Origin: Karstenula rhodostoma CBS 690.94
Lineage: Eukaryota; Ascomycota; Dothideomycetes; Pleosporales; Didymosphaeriaceae
Direction of reading: 5' to 3'
Length of the DNA: 64,000 bases
Assembly (NCBI GenBank): GCA_010093485.1
Contig: MU001492.1
Span: 88,228 to 152,227 of the forward strand
Below the pieces are notes generated by a model. That model searched no databases. It had not been told where the DNA came from and saw only the letters and a list, made by a program, of their open reading frames with translations. The translations under genes and the position numbers were made by a program. Positions 44,796-55,600 of the stretch are shown here, piece by piece (the stretch's first letter is position 1; every line of letters starts with the position of its first letter).

Positions 44796-45260
44796 TCAGA
44801 ACAGGGTAGGTGAAGGGCTTGCCTTGCTTAAAACACAGACACCGTGTTCATTAGTAGGGTTGCAGCCGTCGGTCAACGTGATAAGTATAGTAACGCTGGG
44901 CCAAGATCTGGCGACATCTGCAGACGCCGCATCGGTGAAATCAACTAATATCTCGTTTGATGAGCATGAAAGAGTGATAGCTCCAATATTGTCAGACAAA
45001 ACGGCCTTCTCACTTTCGGAGAATGCTACTCTAATGATCATGGTGTAGGTATCAGGGTTAGGCTCGGTGTGATACAATGTCAAAACACTGGCAGGATCCA
45101 GGTGGTTCGATTGGTATCGAACCACGGAAGGATCAAGCATTGGGAGTACGACACGTTCAGCTGGAGCCGATGGTGCCGGCGAAGACTGGGAGCTGGTGGC
45201 AGTGATTGACGCAATGAAACTCAATCTTCCACCAACGGAATGTGTCTCGATATTTGGCAA
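44796..45260 (-). pseudogene. DUF7029-like domain remnant
   Basis: This frame, without an in-frame ATG before MLDPSVVRY, contains HLDPASVLTLYHTEPNPD, VLSDNIGAITLSCSSNEILV and ILITLTDGCNPTNEHGVC. That matches the shape of DUF7029: a beta-rich N-terminal domain of fungal secreted proteins with a conserved Cys and a GCN motif. The frame ends soon after, and no signal peptide is present in frame. With the pieces at 43501-44656 it probably represents one degraded gene of about 1.7 kb. Confidence 0.5.
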
Positions 45261-45518
45261 AGCGAGTTTACAATTATTCCAAAAACCCCATCAACCCTAA
45301 CCTCAACATCTCTATACATGGTCAACTTTTATCGCATCGCAAGGACGCGGAACCTCCAAAAGTCTATCGTCAAATCATTGCATATTGCGCCGCCGCTATC
45401 AATAAAACAAACCAACCGTGAAAAAACAAAACCTCAGCTCATACATTCGTCCATCTCCCATCAAAATAACCTTTCACGACCCCACTCTCCCCAGGTCCCT
45501 CCTATACCCTACCTACGC

Positions 45519-45758
45519 CTACTGTGGCACATCATCCTTACCCCCACCCCGCCCCCCAACATATTGCCCATACATATCATACATAGCCGGGACGCAGCGA
45601 GCGCACAGATATGCGCTCACTTCCTTGATGCGATTCCGCACATTCGCGCATTGCCGCGGTATCGGAGGACCCTGTGCATTTCTGCAAAACAAAAAGGGAT
45701 CTGCGGTGTCCCACCTGAAGTGCCCACATGAATAGCGGATGTAGTTGCGGTAGCACAT
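45519..45758 (-). CDS. Small Cys-rich fungal protein, 79 aa
   Basis: From the ATG at 45758 the frame reads MCYRNYIRYSCGHFRWDT, then CRNAQG, QCANVRN and YLCARC. The spacing MC..Y.RY.CGH is common in a group of tiny fungal proteins that probably bind zinc through Cys and His. The function is unknown. The frame upstream of this Met is open but adds nothing recognisable. Confidence 0.5.
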   Translation of the reverse strand: MCYRNYIRYSCGHFRWDTADPFLFCRNAQGPPIPRQCANVRNRIKEVSAYLCARCVPAMYDMYGQYVGGRGGGKDDVPQ

Positions 45759-47917
45759 TTTGAGAGTTGCTGGGTGGATTTTACAGTCGAAGGATAATTT
45801 TGCGCGGCACATGGATACGGTGGGGACATAAGGCAGATGTAGGGGTGAGCAGTGAAGTCTGGATGTGGTGATGCGGATGAATGGGTGGGGTCGTGACAGG
45901 ATGTGGAGAAGTAGGAAGAGAATTATTTGGGGTTTGAAAAAGTCACTGTGGAGACTGGGAACTGCTCTTGCTGGGATTCTTCAATGATGGTATCACAGCG
46001 GCATGGACTTGTGGTGGACTCGCTGGAATACCTGGGAATATGGACGATATATCACCACGCGAACTGCTCTTGTAACAACTGGAGATGATAGTTCCGAACG
46101 CTATGAAGGGTGGAATGGAAGTAGAAGTAGTGGTGCACGAAGCTCTATCAACCCAGACCTGTCGCAGGACAGTTCATCTTAGCCAGGCTAGCCTCCCAGC
46201 TACTGCCCACCATGATTTCCTCTTCTGATTACTTTGCTCCTGTTGCGAGTTCAAATTTCCTTACTCACACGCCTACTCCACCTCCTCCCGGGTACCACTC
46301 GCATTCCCCTGCACGACCTCATCATCCACCAGAGGGGCTACTTCGACCCAATATCCGTTGCACCAGCTAATGAATGGCTCAGCTCCTGCTCGAAACCGCA
46401 ACGTCTCCAGCCCGCGACATCATTTTCAGCCTCTTCACTGAATAGGAAGAACAGCCAATAAACTCGCCATCAACCTCTCTAGACACCCCCTCTATGCCAC
46501 TAACAGCAAGCTTATAATTCCTCTTCGCATGCCCGATAACATCCCCACACGCATCCAACCCCTCTCCAACACCATCAAACGACCCCGCGCCGTCCCCAAC
46601 TACTCCATCAACATCCCCCTCTCTTCTCTCTTTACTTCACCTTTCACCTACAACCTCACAATCTTCCCCGCAAACACCATCATAAACACTCCATCCTTCA
46701 CCTCGGCCTGCTTTTTCGCATCCTTGCTCACAGCCCCTTTATAGAATGTTATATCCTTAACTGACCTTGTTTAGGTCGCGTTCAATCACTTGGACGTGAA
46801 GTCGATTTCCGGGCAGAAGTACGCCAACGCCTAGCAGGTTTTTTCATCTTTGGTTTCAATATTCGTATCTGGGCGCGGCGTACGAGGCACGAGCTTATTT
46901 ATTCCTGACTTCTTATTTAGGGAAAACATGCACCTACACTGACGCCTAAACCTAATATATATACTAAGTTAAATAACTATCCACCCCCACGCGAACAGCA
47001 GACAACCGAGTCTCCAGCACTTGCCAAAACTAGGTCATCTAACAACTAAACCTACCACTAGACGAGTCACGCCCACTCCCCTGTACCATCCCAACTACCA
47101 TTATACTTACGAAACAGCAGAGCTACTTCATCACCATTCATCCCATCTAACAACCCAACCCCATCTGATGCAACATAAGAAGCCTTGACTGATCTAGATA
47201 AAGGAAAGGCTCCTACTTATACGAATCCAAGGGGTAACGTGGGGCCTTCTTCCAACCCCCATACACCCCCATCCATCCCTTCTTACCAGCGCAATCCACG
47301 TCCTCACGTCCTCACGCCGCACGCCTAGCGAGACGCGACGCAGGCATCCCACATGTCCCTGGCATGACAAGTCGGGATCCCAGTACAACAGTATCGATGG
47401 TATGAGAGTGGGATTACAAGGTGTTGAAGCGTGCGTGCAAAGCGGTTGTTGCTCGATTTGAAATATAGTGGGGTAGTATAGGGATATCTTCTCTCCTCTC
47501 CCCGCTCATCCGCCACCGCATCAAAGATGCCGTTCTTCCCTCTCAGACCCGCTCCTCCTCGCCAGCAGAGTGCGTTTGCATTGATGCGAAACCGACTTTC
47601 GTCGGTCCCATTTACTATACCCAGAACAACATACGATGTCCATCCCGTCCGCTGCATACCCACCATCATCACTATCTTACACTACCCCTCCCACCCAAAC
47701 ACCACACCCAAACCCCCACCATCCCACGTATATCCATCGTCTCAGGCGAAGCAAACCCACCACCCGCAAACAATGCCATGCAAGCCGCTTCAACGCCTCA
47801 ACCATGCCATGCCATGCCATGCCAAACCAAACGCGGGGTAAGAAAAAGAACCAATCGACGGACACCTACGCCTTGGAAACGAAAAAAAAAATACATTATC
47901 CCAAACCTCAACCTACC
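45759..47917. other. Gene-poor spacer
   Basis: A small ORF at 46212-46370 on the plus strand (52 aa, ACC-ATG context, MISSSDYFAPVASSNF, Pro/His-rich) might be a first exon. No continuation is evident. An ATGCC microsatellite lies at about 47,801-47,824. The rest is CT-rich or AT-rich without genes. Confidence 0.4.
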
Positions 47918-50900
47918 CTACAAACTACTCCCGAACCTAGCCTCATCCTGCACCTCCTCGCGCCGCTCCACCTTCTTCTTGCCCTTTGCTTTGCGCTGCT
48001 TCGTCAGCTCGCTCGGCGGACTGCGCGTCCCTTCGCTGCCGACGCTGCTCCACTTCAGGCCCTTGACTTCCTTCAGCACGTCGCGGAAGCCTTCTTCGAG
48101 CTACGTCACGTCAGTATGCTGTCTCTCTCGAAAAAAAAAAGCATTGCACATGTTTCACTGGGGAATAGGAAGAGGGGACTCACAGTCGTCATACGCGCCA
48201 GCATGATCCTACTCATCCGCTTACTCTCCTCGTCGCTGCCCGCCTGATCATTCGCCTTGACGCGCGCCGCCATCTCCATCTGCGATTTGAAACTCGCGGG
48301 GAACCCGCCGAACCCGCCGCCTTGAGGGCGGTTATCACCGATGTCGGAGGCCAGGTCCAACGCCAAGGCATTGAACGACGGTTGCCGCTGCCGCTGGTTG
48401 AGGTTGATGAAGTTGGCAATGTTGGTGTTCTGGCGGCTGAGCTGCGCGGGGGGCATGATGGGGCGCGGACGAGCGGCAGCGGCAGTGCTGGTAGCGGGGC
48501 GTTTGGGCGTGCGGTGACCGTCTACAGGCATGCGTCCGGGAGTCGTGGTCCCGCTGCGGCCCGAGTTGCGCGCGCCCTCCTGCGGCATACGGCCGGGTGT
48601 GGTGGTGCCGCTGCGGATAGTCGTGCGAGGAGGAATGTCGGAGACGCTGGAGTGCGATGGGGCCGAGTTGCCCTCTTTCGTAGGGCTGAACAAGACCGTA
48701 TTTGTGGAGAGGTTGCGATTGTGGCCAGGTTTGAAGCGGGGATGTTTTTTGCCAGGCGATATTTCGACCAGCGGGTTGATGGTCGAAATTGGAGAAGTAG
48801 CCCGGACTGGTGTGCGACTAGCAGGCGTACGCGGCCTGGCTGTCATTGGCGTCCGGAAGTACTCCTCATCGTCTGTAGTCTCGTCGTTGGGGGTGACGAG
48901 TCGATTCTCCTTGTTTGATGCCCTGTTATCCTTGGTGGTGTGCTCAGAGCCGTGATCCTCCTCGTCGTTGGTGAGCAGTTCGTCGTCTCCGTCGTCTTCG
49001 GTTTGCTGGGGCCCTTCCGGCTCTTCTTCCTCTTCCAGAATAGGTCGCGTGAAAGGGCTGGGTTCGTCTTCGGGGTCAGAGGCGACGCCCCTCGATGTTG
49101 TAAGCGGGTGTTTGCTGCGTCGCTGAGGAGCTTGCCCAACCGTCTTGGACCGCCTTAGGATCGGCCGCTTTCGACTCTCGAGGCGATCCAAGAGGGATCG
49201 CGCATCATCTTGAGGAGGTGCAACATCTCCACCTTCATGGCCCATCCGTTTCATCCAATCCGACACCACATTACTGGAGTTTCTCCTGCCCAATGGGTAG
49301 GCATGGGAAGGCGTGCGCTGACTGGGGTCTCGGAACGGGCGCCTGAACACTTCCTCCAAGGCGCGATCTTTGTGGAACGTGGTAATGGAGGGTTCGCGCA
49401 GACGTTGGCCAGGGCTGAACAGGTCACCGGCGCCACGAATACTGAAAGCAGGGATAGCGGCATGGGCGTGACTTCGGCCACGCTGCTCGACGAGGTCCGT
49501 AGGTCCGTATGCTAGATTCGAAAGTAGAATGCGTTCGTAGCAAAAGATGCTGAAAAGGATCGGTATGTGCGTAATCTTTATCACCAGGCGGTTCATGCGG
49601 ACAAAGCTCTTGAGCGGCATGCAGTACTTGAGCGGGATCAGGAGCCAGCCCACCAGGTTCGTAGGCGCAATGTAGGAGAACAGCGCATCCGATTTGACCA
49701 TGGAAATGGTGTTGACGGCAAACAGGAACTGATGCTCTTCATTGGCGTTCTGCACTACTGCCATGAAAGAGTTGGTCAACACAGTAACGAGGATGGTCAC
49801 GATGAGGAAGTGACAGATGAAAAGGAAAAGCGCCAGGAGCCCCTTCCCGAGGATGTTGGCATCAACCCATATATCCCATGCGGCCGGAGTAAAACCCATC
49901 AGCAATTGAAACAGACTGTAAGCAGTGTCCGAAGGCGAAAGGGCTTTTTGAAATGCCAACGAAAAGGCAACAAAGAAGCCCGAGCAACTGATGACGATGA
50001 GGACGAGGATAGCGACTAGGTCCATGGCCATTCCGCGAAAGGCTATGAGAAGTTGAGAGAAATAACGGTAGTGATCTAGGGCGGAGAACAGTCTGGGGAA
50101 CAACAGGACGGCAGTCGAGCCAAGAACATCATATGCGATCGCCGCCATATCATGTCTGCTGTGGACGTCGGGCATGAGGATGCCGAGCAGCCGCAGCACG
50201 TAGTACAGCAAGAACATGAGCAGAATGCCTAGATCAAAGGCGTTCCAGACGCTCATGATGTAGAGGCCAAAGCCCTGCTCTGAGAAGCCGACAACCTCAT
50301 CAAGCATGTAGCCCGCGCTCCATATCCAGAACAAGACCTCCAGTGCCGTAATGTCGTCGGATTTATCCGCGAGTACAGCCAGGAACAGCGCAAGCATGAT
50401 GCCGTAGGACAGTGTCGAGAACATGTTGCGGTATCGAGGTACACGGAGTCGGGAAAGCTTGAAGAGCGACGCATCATGGGGATCGTACAGGGTGACAGTC
50501 TTCCGCGTCAAATCGGCCATCTGGTGCTGTGGACGGTTCTGTTTCGTGGGGGAGACACGGCGCGATGGTCCTGGTCGAGGGGTGTCGTCAAACGTGCGGT
50601 ACTGGCGATTCAGCGGCTCGGGCTTTCTATGCAGGCTGTCTGCCACCGAGTGGAAGACGATGGTGCCCGCCCAGATGGCCTCGAGCTGCTGAACCACGAG
50701 CGGGTGCGCAAGGAACTTCTTTGCCTGAGCTCGGATGGCTATCTCAATGGTGGACACGCGGGCCGAGCGATTCTGCGCCCAAGCCCCTCCAGGCGTCGCG
50801 GTGCCGGCGGTGGGTGAAACGACGCCTTGCAGCGGGTTGAAGTCGTAGCTGAGCGCATCGATGAGCTCCCGAGTAGAGTGTTCCTTCAGCAGTCGCACAG

Positions 50901-51434
50901 CCAACAGCTCGCAGATGAGCGCCCTCGACTGGTTGACGCCAATGTTCCCGGGATTTGCCTCTGCCTCTTTCCGAAACTGCAGACAGTTGGACAGCAGGCA
51001 GAATATGGCGCCGGGCGAGAAGTGGGACGAAAGAATGGCCTGCTGGATGGGCTTGACGAGGAACTGCGAGACCTGCGGGGAGCGCAGCTGGTCCCAAGAG
51101 AGGGTGGTCTCGCATCGCTGGATCACGAGAATACGTATGCTGTGGGTCGTGTTGTAGATGGGAACGCGGTCTGGCGGGCTCAGGGTTAGCGCAAACAAAC
51201 ATGTGGAGAGAGCGTCTTGGTTGACGGCGACGTACCCAGCACCTTGGACGAGAAGACGGGCAGCAGGGGGCCGTCCCTGTGGTCGTGGTCTTCGTCCTCG
51301 TAGTCCTCGTCGCCGGCATCGTAGTGGGCGGCGTCGTCGTCGGGGCTGCGGGCGCGGTACCTGTTCAGGGCCTGCAGGAGGGGCGTGGTCTCCTGGCCGG
51401 CATCTTTGCGCGTGCGCAGCAGTGATGCGAACAT
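47918..51434 (-). CDS. TRP/YVC1-type calcium-activated cation channel with long cytosolic tail
   Basis: Exons 51236-51434, 48184-51170 and 47918-48100 give 1122 residues with matching phases. The N-terminus is acidic and disordered, then RVPIYNTTHSIRILVIQRCETTLSW opens the conserved cytosolic region. At least six hydrophobic helices follow (FSTLSYGIMLALFLAVL, ALEVLFWIWSAGYML, AFDLGILLMFLLYYVLRLLG and others). The pore-like segment YSLFQLLMGFTPAAWDIW comes before the last helix, LLALFLFICHFLIVTILVTV. About 450 residues of Ser/Arg/Pro-rich tail follow, and the last exon adds a helix (LEEGFRDVLKEVKGLKW). Family knowledge: yeast Yvc1 releases vacuolar calcium. Whether this one is vacuolar or plasma-membrane cannot be told. 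Confidence 0.85.
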
Positions 51435-52695
51435 GGGGATCCCGCCTGGTGGTCGTCTGTCCGAGCGCGCGCGGGTGGGAGTCTGGTTGTGGAGGGAGAG
51501 GGCGCGGTGGAGCAAGTTTCACGAGGGCGGAAATGAACCAAGTCGATAAGAGGACTGATACCGCACCGTCGGCCGTGCTACCTGCCCTACTCGCCGCTTC
51601 ACCGCTTTGTCCATGGCTGCGGAGCGTGATCACCACGAGGATGGAGACGCGCCGCTTCCTGATAAGAGAGATCGTGGGGAAGCTCGACATGCTGGGGGGT
51701 ATCCAATAGCAGCGCGTCGCTCTCCACGCCCTCGCGTTGGCGAGTCCGGCTACTGCACCATGAGACGCATTGCGAGCAGGGAATGCGGTGCCCTACCTCG
51801 GATCGTGATGGCTGCAGGTGTGCGCAGCTCCGACGGGCTGGCGTGATGGACGAGCAACGAGCATGAGGTAGACATCCCGCGCGTCAGGCGACCACTCGAA
51901 GATATTGCAGAGGGCCCAGATGGTGCACTGGAGTCTGGACGAGGTGGGAGCAACCGATGCATGTCGTGCTCTCCGTGCTAGCTCGTATCTATGGTGAGCT
52001 ATTGGCCAATGTTGCCCGTGTCCAGCACTCGTTTGGCGCGAGCTTCGTGCAGCCGTCGTGAGAGCACCGCAGTGATCAGGAGATGAACCCGCCACTGTAC
52101 AGAAACTACATGGTAAGTGCATCCAGCTTCTTCGACTTTAGCATGTAGGGTGCAACACACATCACACAGAGTCACCATGGTACATGTCAGCGTCATAGGC
52201 CGATCCTAAGCGGTGACCTGCGCCGCGTACCTGCCCTGCCCTGCCCTGCTGCACTGGCAGGACGAGACGGAAGGCGCGACCCATGTTGACCTCACCCCGT
52301 CGACTCTGTGCTGCGAGCTGCGAGCTGCGAGCTGCCACACAGGCGTTGAACATGGCCTCCATCCTCTGCATCTACACTATGGCTGCCGTAAGCCCCAGCA
52401 CGCTTCACTCTACCATGTTCGGGCTGGCTCGCCCGTCGGTGCGAATCCTTCTTTTTTTGACCTTGGTGACCTTGGAGGGGCCAATGACACGTGGACTTTC
52501 GACCCCGCTAACGCCCCGGCTGCGGCGCCCCACCAAGCTCTGCGATGCAGGTGAAAAAAAGTTCGACCGCCAGTTGCCAGTTGTGAATATTAGCGGCCGG
52601 CCCTCCTTCAAAATTTCTCTCTCCTCAGCAATTGCCTGACAGACTCGACTCACACGGCTGCCGGAGCCCTCGAGCTGTCTATTCTTTCCGCAAAC
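51435..52695. other. Divergent promoter region, YVC1-like gene and URA2
   Basis: About 1.26 kb between divergent starts. Short tandem motifs occur: CCCTG repeats at 52,228-52,246 and GAGCTGC repeats at 52,314-52,334. A CT-rich tract (AATTTCTCTCTCCTCAGC) at 52,610-52,628 precedes the URA2 start. No gene is supported. Confidence 0.45.
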
Positions 52696-55600
52696 ATGGC
52701 CTACAACCGGGATGCAGGCCAGGACCTGGCCCTCGAGCTGCAGGACGGCTATGTCTGCTTCGGCCAGAGCTTTGGCGCCGACAAGAGCATTGCGGGAGAG
52801 CTCGTCTTCCAGACGGGCATGGTGGGCTATCCGGAGTCCATTACTGACCCCTCATACCGCGGCCAGATCCTCGTCATGACCTTCCCGCTCGTGGGCAACT
52901 ATGGCGTGCCTCCGCGCGACGAGATGGACAGCCTGCTCAACGACCTGCCCGCCCACTTTGAGGCGCGCGAAATCCACATTGCAGGCTTGGTCGTAGCCAG
53001 CTACGCCGGAGAGGAATACTCGCACCACCTCGCAACTTCCTCGCTGGGCGCCTGGCTGAAGGAGCAGGGCGTGCCTGCAATCACGGGCGTGGACACGCGA
53101 GCACTCACCAAGCGCATTCGCGATGAGGGAAGCATGCTCGGTCGTCTCCTACAGAGGACCCAATCATCGCCCATCTCCACAGCCTTGACCAACGGCACGG
53201 TCAACACCCAGGAGCTTGCCAATGGCGCTGACGAGGTCGACTGGAGTGCCGACTTTGCACAGGTGGAATGGTTAGACCCTAATAAGAAGAACTTGGTGGC
53301 AGAAGGTGACTCTCATGTGCCCCCTCGCAGTGACGCATGCTAAACAACACGGCAGTGTCGACGAGCAAACCCAAAATCTACTCGCCCGACCCGTCCACCG
53401 CCCTTAAACACCCCTCGGGACGCCCTGTCCGTGTAGTCTGCGTTGATGTCGGCCTAAAGTACAACCAGCTGCGATGCCTCGTAAGAAGAGGCGTCGAGGT
53501 GGAAGTCGTGCCGTGGGACTATGACTTCCCCAAGCTTGCAGGCAACGAGTACGATGGGCTGTTCCTCTCGAACGGTCCAGGTGACCCAGCCATGATGAAG
53601 GACACGGTTGAACACATCAAGATTGCAATGGCTGAGGCCAGGACACCCATCTTTGGTATCTGTTTGGGACACCAGCTGCTCGCCCGAGCTGCGGGAGCCG
53701 AGACGATCAAGATGAAGTTTGGCAACCGCGGACACAACATCCCCTGCACCAACATGATTTCAGGCGCCTGCCACATCACGTCGCAAAACCACGGTTATGC
53801 AGTCGACTCCAAGACTCTGCCCAGTGGATGGGAGGAGCTCTTCGTCAACGCCAACGACGGCAGCAACGAGGGTATTCGACACACCTCGAAGCCCTTCTTC
53901 AGTGTCCAGTTCCACCCAGAGCACACTCCCGGTCCGCGGGATACCGAGTACCTCTTTGATGTCTTCATCAGCACAATTCAAAAGTCCATTGCCGACGCCG
54001 CGGTACTCTCGCGATCTGTCGAATTCCCCGGAGGCACTGCCGAGGAGAACAGGCGCTTGAAGCCTCGTGTCAACGTCAAAAAGGTGCTTGTCCTTGGCAG
54101 TGGTGGTCTCAGCATCGGACAGGCTGGAGAGTTTGATTACTCTGGAAGCCAGTGCATCAAAGCTCTCAAGGAAGAAGGCATCTACACCGTGCTGATCAAC
54201 CCCAACATCGCCACCATTCAAACCTCAAAGGGCCTGGCGGACAAGGTGTACTTTTTGCCAGTGACCGCCGACTTTGTGCGCAAGGTCATCCAGAAGGAGC
54301 GACCGGATGGTATCTACGTCACCTTTGGTGGCCAGACCGCCCTTCAGGTTGGTATCCAGCTCAAAGACGAATTCGAAGATCTCGGCGTCAAAGTTCTAGG
54401 TACCCCAATCGACACCATCATCACCACTGAAGATCGTGAGCTCTTTGCCCGCAGCATGGAGTCCATTGGCGAAAAGTGTGCCAAGTCGGCCTCTGCTAGC
54501 TCCATCGACGAGGCCATGGAAGTGGTTAAAGACATTGGGTTCCCTGTTATCGTCCGCGCTGCCTTCGCACTCGGTGGGCTCGGCAGTGGTTTCGCAAATA
54601 ACGAGCAAGAGCTGCTCGACCTCTGCAAGGTTGCATTCGCAGCCAGTCCTCAAGTCTTGATTGAGCGCAGTATGAAGGGATGGAAGGAGGTCGAATACGA
54701 AGTTGTGCGAGATGCTCGCGACAACTGTATCACCGTCTGTAACATGGAAAACTTCGATCCTTTGGGCATCCATACCGGAGATTCCATTGTTGTAGCGCCA
54801 TCGCAGACCTTGTCGGACGAAGATTACAACATGCTCCGAACCACCGCGGTCAATGTCATCCGCCACCTCGGAGTCGTTGGAGAATGCAACATCCAGTATG
54901 CCCTCAACCCCTTCTCACGCGAGTACTGCATCATTGAGGTGAATGCTCGTCTATCGCGCTCTTCTGCGCTCGCCTCAAAGGCTACTGGGTACCCACTTGC
55001 TTTCGTCGCAGCCAAGTTGGGTTTGAACATTCCGCTCAATGAGGTCCAAAACTCAGTCACCAAATCCACGTGCGCTTGCTTCGAGCCATCGCTCGATTAC
55101 GTCGTGGTCAAGATCCCGCGATGGGACTTGAAGAAGTTCACCCGCGTCTCTACTCTCCTCGGATCATCCATGAAGAGTGTAGGCGAGGTCATGAGCATCG
55201 GCCGAACCTTTGAAGAAGCGATACAAAAGGCCATCCGTTCCATCGACCCCAACAACCTTGGCTTCAATGAGACTGCGGCCCTGATGGGAATTGACCAAGA
55301 GCTCCAGACTCCCTCGGATCAGCGTCTGTTCGCCATTGCCAATGCCATGAAGTCTGGGTACAGTGTCGACAAGATCTGGGAGATGACCAACATCGACAAG
55401 TGGTTCCTGAGCCGTCTCAAGGGCCTGAGCAACTTCGAACAGCTCATGACTGGCTACACCACGGCGAGCATCACCCAGCCCCTCATCCGCCGTGCCAAGG
55501 AACTGGGTTACTCGGACCGCCAGTTGGCCAAGTTTTGGGAGACCAACGAGTTAGCTGTCCGCCGCACTCGAGTGGATGCTGGCATCTTCCCTGTCGTGAA

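Noticed and set aside
51171..51690. N-terminal extension of the channel frame beyond the exon boundary
   Set aside because: Arg/Pro-rich out-of-exon reading; splicing to the exon at 51236-51434 gives a proper start and the conserved RVPIYN junction.
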